This document shows, in pieces, positions 1 through 5,127 of a DNA stretch of 5,258 bases (position 1 is the stretch's first letter; each line of letters begins with the position of its first letter). The stretch lies in the NCBI GenBank assembly GCA_937915075.1, contig CALDMA010000052.1:1-5258 (forward strand). Direction: 5' to 3'. The notes under the pieces are model-generated. The model did not search any database and was not told the DNA's origin. It saw only the letters and a program-made list of their open reading frames with translations. A program made the position numbers and the translations under genes. Source of the stretch: an uncultured Oscillospiraceae bacterium. Its GTDB lineage: Bacteria; Bacillota; Clostridia; Oscillospirales; Oscillospiraceae.

Positions 1-197
1 ATGCCGAGGATTTGAGTGTACACATCCTGCATGATTGCACTCGCCTTCGTCCAAATCGTTTCGGCAGCAAAGGCTCGTGTGGAAAACATGGCCAGCATCG
101 TAGGCACGAGAAAGGCAGTGTATAGGCCTCGGCCTGCATTTACATTTCTGAATCGCTCCTGCAATTTCTTGATGACGGCAGGTTTGTTTAGATTCAT
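1..197 (-). CDS. Signal-peptide protein resembling DUF3852 / TrbC-VirB2-like conjugation protein (3' end off the window)
   Basis: The first 65 codons are present, reading leftward from the ATG at 197-195; the gene runs off the left edge. A strong Shine-Dalgarno (AAAGGAGGA, 215-207) sits 9 nt upstream, which fixes the start. The N-terminus is basic (residues 1-24), followed by a hydrophobic core (about 25-39) and a typical signal peptidase site, AFA before AET at residue 44. The mature start carries WTKASAIMQDVYTQILG, which resembles the beginning of the DUF3852 family: small, membrane-inserted proteins near the VirB6/VirB4-like genes of Tn1549-type conjugative elements. Such proteins are thought of as pilin- or channel-like parts of the Gram-positive type IV secretion apparatus. 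The role is inferred from family resemblance and context; the transmembrane part is outside the window. The short open frame on the opposite strand (16-222) is a shadow. Confidence 0.65.
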   Translation of the reverse strand, partial: MNLNKPAVIKKLQERFRNVNAGRGLYTAFLVPTMLAMFSTRAFAAETIWTKASAIMQDVYTQILG

Positions 198-226
198 ATT
201 GGGAAGTCCTCCTTTCAACTAGAGCC

Positions 227-272
227 GAAAAGAAAAGCCGGGAACTCGGGCAGTACGACCTGAGTTCCTGGC
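227..272 (-). terminator. Second of two tandem minus-strand terminators (imperfect stem, T-rich tail)
   Basis: The arms 237-250 and 259-272 pair over 14 positions around an 8-nt loop. In the minus-strand RNA, 12 positions are Watson-Crick and two are A/C mismatches; in a plus-strand RNA those two would be G/U wobbles. Only the minus-strand direction is followed by a T-rich tract (TTTTCTTTT, 236-228), so it reads as an intrinsic terminator for leftward transcription. It ends only about 12 nt before the Shine-Dalgarno of the DUF3852-like gene. Confidence 0.6.
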
Positions 273-280
273 TTCACATG

Positions 281-307
281 AAAAATGCCTCCCAATAAAA
301 GGAGGCA
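281..307 (-). terminator. First of two tandem minus-strand terminators
   Basis: There is a perfect 7-bp GC-rich stem (TGCCTCC at 286-292 with GGAGGCA at 301-307) and an 8-nt loop. On the minus strand it is followed directly by TTTTT (285-281). This is a classic rho-independent terminator for the leftward operon that ends at 411. The plus-strand direction has no T tract. Confidence 0.75.
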
Positions 308-336
308 GTCCATCAATGAATCTTTTCGACGCTATC

Positions 337-365
337 ATCTTACCATTTAGGGGATACAGATGCAA
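337..365 (-). promoter_or_regulatory. Possible minus-strand promoter upstream of the tandem terminators
   Basis: On the minus strand, TTGCAT (365-360) and TAAGAT (342-337) are separated by 17 nt. Both are moderate matches to the sigma-A hexamers (3/6 and 4/6). A transcript from here would start near 330 and meet both terminators before the DUF3852-like gene, so the stretch would act as an attenuated leader. The hexamers are degenerate enough to occur by chance. The rest of 308-410 shows no gene. Confidence 0.25.
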
Positions 366-410
366 TTAAGCAGAACTTCAAGTTTCGTTCGAAAACAGTT
401 CAATAGTGGT

Positions 411-1016
411 TCAGGGTAAAAACTGCTTGATAATCTCCATGCAATCACGCGCCGTGTAACCCCACAGGATGCGGTCAATCGCTCGAATTGCCATGTTGAG
501 ATAGCTATGATAGGTTACCATCGACATGGGGAATCCTTGCCGATCAAGTTCCGCCAAGATCACCTCACGATTCGCGGGCTTCTTTCGGGAGAAGTATGTG
601 AGGTAGAGAACCTGATACATCAGCTCACCGTGGTCTGGATCCATGCGAACCGTATCAAGCGCGTTATCAATAATCTGGAGCATGTTCTTACTCCGAATAA
701 CGGTTCTGGCATATCCCTCCAGTTTGGAACCGGACAAGTCCACACCAGCCAATTCGGCATTGACTTCAAGAGTGGAAAGGCGGGTGCCATGCTCCATTTC
801 CATTCGAACATTCATATCCGCTTCCGAGATTTGGATCGCATAAGCCACTTTCCGGTACTGCTTGAGCAGATGCCTTGTGTTATGATACTTATCCACATCC
901 TTGCGTTTAGGAGCTTTCTCCTCTAAATGATCAACACCGGATTGGATACCGGTTTCGATCTCTGTTTTCAAAGCTTCTTTTTCGATCTCAAATGCGGGAG
1001 TGCTATCTGATGTCAT
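411..1016 (-). CDS. ArpU/sigma-region-4-like putative regulator of a mobile element
   Basis: This is a 201-residue soluble protein, without signal peptide or membrane segment. Residues 1-45 are acidic and basic and probably disordered. Residues 46-75 look helical (HLLKQYRKVAYAIQ). Residues about 110-185 resemble the C-terminal helix-turn-helix of ArpU/RinA-type phage regulators or sigma-70 region 4, with a helix around YQVLYLTYF and a recognition-like segment FPMSMVTYHSYLNMAIRAID, ending in an LWGY motif. The start is the ATG at 1016-1014, with AAAGGAG (1031-1025) 8 nt upstream. Its ATG overlaps the stop codon of the preceding gene (ATGA), so the two are almost certainly co-transcribed and translationally coupled. 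Two tandem terminators follow about 105 nt downstream. A transcriptional regulator of the element is inference; a replication accessory protein is the alternative. Confidence 0.55.
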   Translation of the reverse strand: MTSDSTPAFEIEKEALKTEIETGIQSGVDHLEEKAPKRKDVDKYHNTRHLLKQYRKVAYAIQISEADMNVRMEMEHGTRLSTLEVNAELAGVDLSGSKLEGYARTVIRSKNMLQIIDNALDTVRMDPDHGELMYQVLYLTYFSRKKPANREVILAELDRQGFPMSMVTYHSYLNMAIRAIDRILWGYTARDCMEIIKQFLP

Positions 1017-2092
1017 TGTTTCATCTCCTTTCCTGATTGGGACTCAGACGGTGGATCACGGCTATTCTTCTCCTGATTCGTTACCTCCCAGTCTAAAGTA
1101 CTGTAGAAGACTAATGGAATTTGACGAGCAAAAAAAGAACTACGGATCACCAGAAACACTTGAATTCTCAAGGCTTTTCGTGGTTTCCCTATAGTGTGAG
1201 CGGGCGGGACGCGAGTTTCAATGCTGATATCCATCTTGCCTTCATCGGAATCGACCAAATCAGCAGCCTTTGTAATGCCAATGATCTCACCAATGCTGCT
1301 TAGCTCGAGCTCTTCGCAGGTATCGCCAAAAATCATTTCTCGATACCGACACATTGAAATGACAGAGCCGCGTGAGCTTGAGAAACTCACACGGCTGATA
1401 ATTCCGTATTCGCCAGCTTTCAACATGAAGCGGCCAACGCGGGATTTTGACCAACCCCAGCGTTTTGCAAGGTAAGTATATGAGAGCAACGGCATACCTC
1501 GCATATTGGAGTAATACACAACCGGCATATACTCCGATCCTCGCACCTTGGGATCGTTTAAGATGGTGTGCAGCCACATGTCCATAATGGCGTCCAATTC
1601 ACTAAATACGATCCCATCTGTTTTGAGAGCGACTCGTAGGAGCATTCGACCAACAGGTAATGGGAAGAAAAAGAATCCGGAGCCCTTATAGCTATAATAG
1701 TTATACTGTAGGCTCGCGCAATGCTCTTTCCAATTGGTGATAGAAAAGCGAATGATCTCATTCTCTTCATCGAGCCATTCATAGGTCAGGAACCCGTATT
1801 TCTCGTAATAGTCCAATTGCTCAAGAGCTTGTCTTTTGGAATGGACACGTAGAATCCTGGGTAACGATCCAAGCTTGCAGATCCATTGGCCAGGTGCCTC
1901 CATGTATCTCTCACCATTGATCACGCGCTCATTCGAGCGGAAGTTCGCATAGCTAAAGAGTGCCATGAGACTGAAAAGATGAACGGTTCCTTCATTTCGG
2001 AATTCCTTGTGGTTATTAAAGTGACGGAACCAAGGTTTCCATATCCTGACCTTCGGAAAACTTACTAATTGCTGCTTTTGTGTGCAGTTCAT
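1013..2092 (-). CDS. Double winged-helix protein, putative replication initiator or regulator of the element
   Basis: The protein has 359 residues from the ATG at 2092-2090. This start is preferred over an in-frame GTG at 2101 because the ribosome site AAAGGGGGTG overlaps that GTG and lies about 6 nt before the ATG. Two helix-turn-helix-like segments are visible. One, at about residues 70-105, reads like SLPRILRVHSKRQALEQL followed by a GFLTYE turn. The stronger one, at about 203-236, contains YLAKRWGWSKSRVGRFML. An aromatic linker (YNYYSYKGSGFFFF, about 130-143) and DMWLHTILNDP (171-181) lie between them. Two winged helices recall plasmid and phage initiators, and a position as first gene of the leftward operon fits that role, but no initiator signature is seen. 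The tail after about residue 265 is low-complexity and less convincing. A leader of about 320 nt containing a candidate structured RNA precedes it, suggesting post-transcriptional control. Confidence 0.6.
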   Translation of the reverse strand: MNCTQKQQLVSFPKVRIWKPWFRHFNNHKEFRNEGTVHLFSLMALFSYANFRSNERVINGERYMEAPGQWICKLGSLPRILRVHSKRQALEQLDYYEKYGFLTYEWLDEENEIIRFSITNWKEHCASLQYNYYSYKGSGFFFFPLPVGRMLLRVALKTDGIVFSELDAIMDMWLHTILNDPKVRGSEYMPVVYYSNMRGMPLLSYTYLAKRWGWSKSRVGRFMLKAGEYGIISRVSFSSSRGSVISMCRYREMIFGDTCEELELSSIGEIIGITKAADLVDSDEGKMDISIETRVPPAHTIGKPRKALRIQVFLVIRSSFFARQIPLVFYSTLDWEVTNQEKNSRDPPSESQSGKEMKQ

Positions 2093-2110
2093 CTCATACA
2101 CCCCCTTTCC
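2090..2110 (-). promoter_or_regulatory. Ribosome binding site deciding the start of the winged-helix gene
   Basis: The minus strand reads GGAAAGGGGGTG, then TATGAG, then ATG. AAGGGGGTG differs by one base from the ideal AAGGAGGTG and ends 6 nt before the ATG at 2092. The GTG at 2101 lies inside this site and is therefore unlikely to be the start. Confidence 0.6.
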
Positions 2111-2134
2111 TACAAAGTAATAGGTTTAAGATAT

Positions 2135-2328
2135 CGATTCCAAGTCCCCTGGTCAGGGGGACACAGGCATTCCAGCCTCGGCCCATGCTTGTGGGTGCGT
2201 CGTCCCTCGGTTTGAGGCCTAGCCGGACGAGTGTACCATTGTTTTCCCGTGTTGTCATCGCTATGAGGCTTGACCACGCCTCTTTCACTTGCTCATAGTG
2301 GCTCGGACACGGTGATGTCTTGGAATCG
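2135..2328 (-). ncRNA. Candidate structured leader RNA upstream of the winged-helix gene
   Basis: About 195 nt are enclosed by a perfect 10-bp long-range stem (CGATTCCAAG 2328-2319 with CTTGGAATCG 2144-2135). Inside, in minus-strand order, are CCGTGT 2312-2307 with ACACGG 2252-2247, and CTATGAG 2298-2292 with CTCATAG 2267-2261, which competes with GAGGC 2282-2278 / GCCTC 2269-2265. These are followed by TCGTCC 2230-2225 with GGACGA 2205-2200 (plus CTC 2216-2214 with GAG 2208-2206), CCCA 2195-2192 with TGGG 2185-2182, AGGC 2178-2175 with GCCT 2168-2165, and GTCCCC 2162-2157 with GGGGAC 2149-2144. The stems nest without crossing, apart from the alternative GAGGC pairing and one shared base at 2144, and form a multi-branched fold. 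The region ends about 25 nt before the ribosome site of the downstream gene. No Rfam family is recognised. It could be a cis-regulatory leader, a separate RNA, or the target of an antisense RNA. Strand choice rests on position, not on covariation. Confidence 0.5.
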
Positions 2329-2365
2329 TATGCAGTTTTCAAGGTGCACCGCTGGGTAAATAGTG

Positions 2366-2414
2366 CGAGAAGCTACAGTCGCCAAGAGATAAAACACCTC
2401 GCATGCGCTTCTCG
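2366..2414 (-). promoter_or_regulatory. Hairpin at the predicted 5' end of the leftward leader
   Basis: CGAGAAGC (2414-2407 on the minus strand) is perfectly complementary to GCTTCTCG (2373-2366), with 33 nt between. The first arm lies at the transcription start expected from the promoter-like hexamers in the neighbouring box, so the leader transcript would begin with this stem. It may protect the 5' end or take part in leader regulation. The stretch between it and the structured RNA (2329-2365) shows nothing else except a short TTGAAAACTGCATA run. Confidence 0.4.
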
Positions 2415-2450
2415 TAATAAATGTAGAAAATGACACCCTTTTGACCACCC
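2411..2450 (-). promoter_or_regulatory. Leftward copy of a duplicated 40-bp promoter/operator box
   Basis: The minus strand begins GGGTGGTCAAAAGG and contains TTTTCTACATTTATT. The pair TGGTCA (2447-2442) and TACATT (2425-2420) is spaced 16 nt and each matches the sigma-A consensus at 4 of 6 positions. The box matches 33 of 40 positions of the box at 3021-3060 on the other strand, without gaps. It is placed to drive the leader RNA and the leftward operon. A protein-binding operator shared by both copies is an equally good reading. Confidence 0.5.
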
Positions 2451-2460
2451 ATGAATTTGA

Positions 2461-2501
2461 AAAAACAAAAATGCCTCTGATACCGGTTCGGTATCAGAGG
2501 C
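2461..2501 (-). terminator. Strong minus-strand intrinsic terminator
   Basis: There is a perfect 12-bp stem (2473-2484 with 2490-2501), a 5-nt loop, and on the minus strand an ATTTTTGTTTTT tail (2472-2461). It stops leftward transcription just upstream of the promoter-like box at 2411-2450. It may insulate the leftward operon, or it may have belonged to the decayed minus-strand gene suspected at 2517-2668. Confidence 0.8.
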
Positions 2502-2516
2502 TATAGCATAGCGCAG

Positions 2517-2668
2517 CTATTTGCATCCATTGTTGGTCTCATTGTAGTATTGTTGTAGAACAATTACTTCTAGTTCAGCTAACTGGATGGTGCTTGCTGT
2601 ATTCCATCTTGTACTTGAGCGAGCTGTGTGGTACTATATGCTGGTATTGTGCGTGATGGGAGAGATCA
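2517..2668 (-). pseudogene. Possible remnant of a minus-strand gene (C-terminal tail)
   Basis: No intact gene is present, but two overlapping minus-strand frames read like pieces of one protein end. One gives IPAYSTTQLAQVQDGIQQAP before a stop near 2585. The other gives STIQLAELEVIVLQQYYNET, then NNGCK, and stops at 2519-2517. The strong terminator begins 16 nt beyond that stop, as it would for a real gene. The segments TTQLAQVQ and TIQLAELE come from a 25-nt imperfect direct repeat (2608-2632 and 2567-2591, 18 of 25 identical). No start codon or ribosome site is seen, and the upstream part overlaps the plus-strand gene at 2670. The resemblance could be chance. Confidence 0.2.
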
Positions 2669-2669
2669 T

Positions 2670-2948
2670 ATGTTCTTTACGATGGATGAGGTAGCACTGA
2701 TTGACGGCCTCATTGCAACCTACTTTGCTTCAGATTCCGTATCAGAAGATTTACGGACCCGGTATTATAAAACGCATCAACACCTCCAAGACAACCGAAC
2801 CGATTATGCGGATTTGAGGAATATAAAGGAGGCCCTTTTCTTTTTGGCTCCGCTATTTCATGGTAGTATCCAATTTGAAAAGGATATTTGGTCAGTCATT
2901 GCAAAGACGCAGAGATTATTAAAAGCGAGCAGCCCGGTTGCAGAGTAA
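2670..2948 (+). CDS. Hypothetical 92-residue protein of the recombination module
   Basis: The ATG at 2670 is chosen because GGGAGAG (2658-2664) lies 5 nt upstream. An in-frame GTG at 2628 has no ribosome site. The protein is small, soluble and predicted to be mostly helical. It begins MFFTMDEVALIDGLIATYF, followed by a charged stretch (RTRYYKTHQHLQDNRTDYAD) and a hydrophobic segment EALFFLAPLF. No domain is recognised. Small proteins beginning with a similar FT-x-DE motif are frequent in the regulatory gap of clostridial conjugative elements, but that comparison is from memory. It lies between the two divergent boxes and has its own terminator, which overlaps its stop codon, so it is a separate transcription unit. 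Its promoter is not evident. Confidence 0.5.
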   Translation: MFFTMDEVALIDGLIATYFASDSVSEDLRTRYYKTHQHLQDNRTDYADLRNIKEALFFLAPLFHGSIQFEKDIWSVIAKTQRLLKASSPVAE

Positions 2949-2972
2949 AATGCAACTGGGCTGTCTCTTTTA
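2929..2972 (+). terminator. Intrinsic terminator overlapping the stop codon of the 92-residue gene
   Basis: A 12-bp stem (2931-2942 with 2951-2962; one G/T wobble) has the loop GAGTAAAA. A pyrimidine-rich tail GTCTCTTTTACTT follows on the plus strand. The TAA stop (2946-2948) lies in the loop, so a terminating ribosome would cover the 5' arm. Confidence 0.7.
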
Positions 2973-3020
2973 CTTCCTATCTTCCTGCACAGTCAATCGT
3001 TAGAATTATTTCATCTCGTA

Positions 3021-3060
3021 GGGTGGTCAAAAGGACCTCTTTTTCTACATTTATTCTGAA
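3021..3060 (+). promoter_or_regulatory. Rightward copy of the duplicated 40-bp promoter/operator box
   Basis: The box begins GGGTGGTCAAAAGG and contains TTTTCTACATTTATT. TGGTCA (3024-3029) and TACATT (3046-3051) are spaced 16 nt, exactly as in the minus-strand copy at 2411-2450. It lies 32 nt before the TnpW-like gene and is placed to drive it and the recombinase. A 10-bp palindrome, AAGAGCTCTT (3059-3068), follows directly at the expected transcript start. Confidence 0.5.
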
Positions 3061-3092
3061 GAGCTCTTTAGTTTATGTAGAAGGAGAACCGC

Positions 3093-3293
3093 ATGATGGA
3101 TCCGAAACTGGAGAATACTATCGGTGGAGGCGAAGAAAACCAAATGAGTGAAATAAAACTTGGTGAAGCGACCTATGTTGTCCACCGATCCTATTCAGAC
3201 ACCCAATCTGTTCCAGATTTGATTATAAACCGACTGCTTAAAGAAAAGAACGGAAAATCTGCATTTGACGAAGGTACAGACGATGCCGTATAA
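3093..3293 (+). CDS. tnpW: TnpW-like small transposon-encoded protein
   Basis: This 66-residue protein is preceded by an excellent ribosome site (AAGGAG, 3081-3086, 6 nt before the ATG). An acidic, glycine-rich N-terminus (residues 1-17) is followed by IKLGEATYVVHRSYSDT (about 21-37) and an IINRLLKEKNGK segment (about 44-55). The order, with a G-x-x-TY-x-V-x-x-x(Y/F) strand and then a helix ending in RLL, matches the TnpW family first described on Tn4451, in which TnpW is encoded next to the TnpX serine recombinase. Its biochemical role is not known to me; a helper or regulator of recombination is plausible from position. It ends 37 nt before the recombinase and shares its direction, so the two are probably one operon from the promoter-like box at 3021. 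Confidence 0.6.
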   Translation: MMDPKLENTIGGGEENQMSEIKLGEATYVVHRSYSDTQSVPDLIINRLLKEKNGKSAFDEGTDDAV

Positions 3294-3306
3294 TATCCTA
3301 TAGTGG

Positions 3307-3342
3307 GTCGGTTCGTCGAAGGAGGTTAATGTGAGAACCGAC
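3307..3342 (+). promoter_or_regulatory. Hairpin carrying the recombinase ribosome site and start codon in its loop
   Basis: GTCGGTTC (3307-3314) and GAACCGAC (3335-3342) form a perfect 8-bp inverted repeat. The 20-nt loop contains the Shine-Dalgarno AAGGAGG (3319-3325) and the GTG start (3331). In RNA this could tune translation of the recombinase; in DNA it could be an operator. Confidence 0.4.
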
Positions 3343-3957
3343 ATTCGTAGAATCGCATTTGCTTACCTGAGACTATCTAATGAAGAGGCTGCCGAGGGTG
3401 AATCCTCCAGCATCAAAAACCAGAGGATGATCATTCAAGACTATTGTGAACGGAATGAGATACTTCTGGTTCGCGTTTTTGTCGATGATGGTTGGTCCGG
3501 TGGTAATTTTGACCGTCCGGCATTCCAAGAGATGATTGCGCTCTTAGAGCAAGGCAAAGCAAATATCGTAATCACCAAAGACCTTTCGCGACTCGGCAGA
3601 GACATGCGAGAGGCCAGCTATTATGCTGAACAGTACTTTCCTGAGCATGGAATTCGCTATCTGACCGTAGCTGACAACTTCGATACTGAGCATGAGAATG
3701 TCATGGCGCCTTTCCAGTTTGCCATGAATGAGGTCTACCTTCGTGATGGCTCAAGAAAGGTCAAGGAGGTCCTGAAAGCCAAGAGGGAGAAAGGCTTATA
3801 TTGCGCATGCGCCCCCTACGGCTATGTGAAGGACCCCCGAAACAAGAATCGCTTAGTGCCAGATGAGGAAACCGCACCGATCATTCGACGGATTTTTGAG
3901 GCTGCGTCGAACGGGGACTCGAGTCGGAAAATAGCTACGGTATCATGCCTCCCTTAA
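3331..3957 (+). CDS. Large serine recombinase (TnpX/TndX type), catalytic N-terminal fragment cut by a frameshift
   Basis: The GTG start at 3331 has AAGGAGG 5 nt upstream. Residues 1 to about 150 are a resolvase/invertase catalytic domain. AFAYLRLSNEE carries the nucleophile Ser16 and Arg14. SSSIKNQR, the VFVDDGWSGGNFDRPAF motif and KDLSRLGRDM with its conserved arginines are all intact. From about residue 165, PYGYVKDP and a TAPIIRRIFEAASNG segment begin the recombinase (DNA-binding) domain. After KIAT the frame continues only as VSCLP and stops at 3957, whereas the family continues for several hundred residues; those are encoded in the -1 frame from about 3936. Intact, the protein would be roughly 550 residues and would cut and rejoin the element ends through phosphoserine links. 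The truncated product keeps the catalytic domain but lacks DNA binding and is probably inactive alone. Confidence 0.85.
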   Translation: MRTDIRRIAFAYLRLSNEEAAEGESSSIKNQRMIIQDYCERNEILLVRVFVDDGWSGGNFDRPAFQEMIALLEQGKANIVITKDLSRLGRDMREASYYAEQYFPEHGIRYLTVADNFDTEHENVMAPFQFAMNEVYLRDGSRKVKEVLKAKREKGLYCACAPYGYVKDPRNKNRLVPDEETAPIIRRIFEAASNGDSSRKIATVSCLP

Positions 3958-4985
3958 AGTATAAGGTCCTTTATAAAGGGAACTTCTCAGAAGACGGAGC
4001 CGCACGAGCGTCAGATTTATGGAATTATACGACTGTCAAGCGAATTCTTAAAAACCCTGTTTACCTGGGTCACACTCTTCTTGGAAAGTCCAAGAAAGTC
4101 AGCGTAAAGTCGAAGAAAAAACTGAATGTGCCAAAGGATCAATGGGCAGTCACAGAGAATACCCATGAAGCGATTGTAGCACAGGAAGTGTTTGATTTGG
4201 CTCAGTTCAATTTGGGCAAAGGGACTTTTGACTTTCGCCAATATGATCATGTACGGCGGAGTATCTTTTCTGGAATCGCTTTTTGCGCACAATGCGGACA
4301 CGCTTTATGTTCATGCGGAACTGTATATAAAGGTGAGCGAGAAAAATACTGGTATCTCAGTTGCAATCGCCATCGCCTTGATATTACTGATCCCTGTGTT
4401 GGTGTTCGCATCAAGTATAGTGATATACTCGAGGTAGTTCGCCAAGATCTGAATTCGCTCATTAGTTTAAGCCCCGAAGAGAAAGAAGCGGTGGCTCGAG
4501 AGGCTATGCGGCGTGCTGGTGATGATAATCTGATTAAGGTCAAGCAGCTCCAGCTCCAAAAGGCCAAGGCTCGTTTATCTACCATCGACAAGGTCATAAC
4601 GAAACTATATACGGACAATGCCGAGGGTAAAATTGATGACAGCCGCTTGGAACGGATGCTCTCTGAACTCCAGCGAGAGTCAGCTGGCCTTGAAAAGACA
4701 ATCGACAGTCTGAGCGTTGTTGATTCAGTAAATGAGACTCAGGAAAGCTATCGAGCGTTTTTTGAACTGGCAAATAAGTACACGCATATCAGGGAATTGG
4801 ATCGGGACACCTTAGTGACATTTGTTCGGCGGATAGAAGTCGGCCCTAAAGTCTTGCCAGATGGAACTCAAAAGGCTACGCACCGAAATCAGCCATTTCG
4901 TCAGAGTGTGAGAATCTTCTATAAGTTCATTGGTGAGTTGGAGGGTCCTCCGATTCGAGAGTTTCCCGCCGTAACAGACCTGTAG
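3945..4985 (+). pseudogene. Large serine recombinase, DNA-binding C-terminal part out of frame with its catalytic half
   Basis: The reading frame continues the recombinase at 3331. YGIMPPLKYK (beginning just before the ATG at 3945) and NYTTVKRILKNPVYLGH are the rest of the recombinase domain (to about residue 95). A zinc ribbon follows (C114, C117, C140, C151; motif CAQCGH), then a coiled coil (about 195-258), and a DUF4368-like end (about 278-330, HIRELDRDTLVTFVRRIEVG and IFYKFIG). There is no ribosome site before 3945, so independent translation is unlikely. In relatives a few residues lie between the KIA and GI motifs; here TAC GGT ATC follows ATA GC directly. This fits a deletion of 1 (mod 3) nucleotides, for example about 16, near 3935. 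No canonical slippery heptamer is seen in the overlap, so programmed frameshifting is less likely. A sequencing error is possible. Confidence 0.8.
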
Positions 4986-5127
4986 ACCGGCTCATTACCC
5001 AATCGCATCCTCCCTATACACCAGAGTGGGGCCTGTTTCACATTACGTTGCGCAGGGCCACCTTTCCCCCTTTTCGCAATGCAAAGACATGCGCAAATGG
5101 GCTTTTTAAGATGTTCGGGGTACACCA
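4986..5127. other. Noncoding right terminus of the element with short repeats
   Basis: No gene is seen here. TACACCA occurs directly repeated at 5017-5023 and 5121-5127, the second copy beside the junction. TTGCGCA (5048-5054) and TGCGCAA (5090-5096) are inverted, with a further CGCAA at 5075-5079. A bulged hairpin, GGCCTG (5030-5035) with CAGGGCC (5053-5059), followed by a pyrimidine run ACCTTTCCCCCTTTT, may be a weak terminator for the recombinase. These repeats could be recombinase-binding sites of the attachment end; that is inference. Confidence 0.4.

Noticed and set aside
507..926. A 139-codon plus-strand open frame.
   Set aside because: It is antisense to the coupled 201-residue gene, which has a good ribosome site and a stop/start overlap; no ribosome site was seen for this one.
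2135..2328. A known ribozyme, tRNA, group I/II intron, or tmRNA/RNase P fold for the structured region.
   Set aside because: None of the core motifs I looked for (hammerhead core, group II domain 5, tRNA T-loop, RNase P helices) could be found.
2094..2342. An 82-codon minus-strand open frame upstream of the winged-helix gene.
   Set aside because: It starts at a TTG with no ribosome site, lies wholly within the predicted structured RNA, and its last codons coincide with the ribosome site of the next gene.
2888..3151. An 87-codon plus-strand open frame bridging the 92-residue gene and the TnpW-like gene.
   Set aside because: It crosses a terminator and the promoter-like box, has no ribosome site, and is out of frame with two better supported genes.
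3898..3957. Programmed -1 frameshifting in the recombinase.
   Set aside because: The frames do overlap by about 50 nt and the shift is -1, but no X XXY YYZ heptamer is in phase and residues expected between the two halves are missing, so a deletion fits better.
4192..4618. Open frames on both strands inside the recombinase, one of them hydrophobic.
   Set aside because: They are shadows of the zinc-ribbon and coiled-coil coding region; the recombinase frame carries recognisable family motifs.
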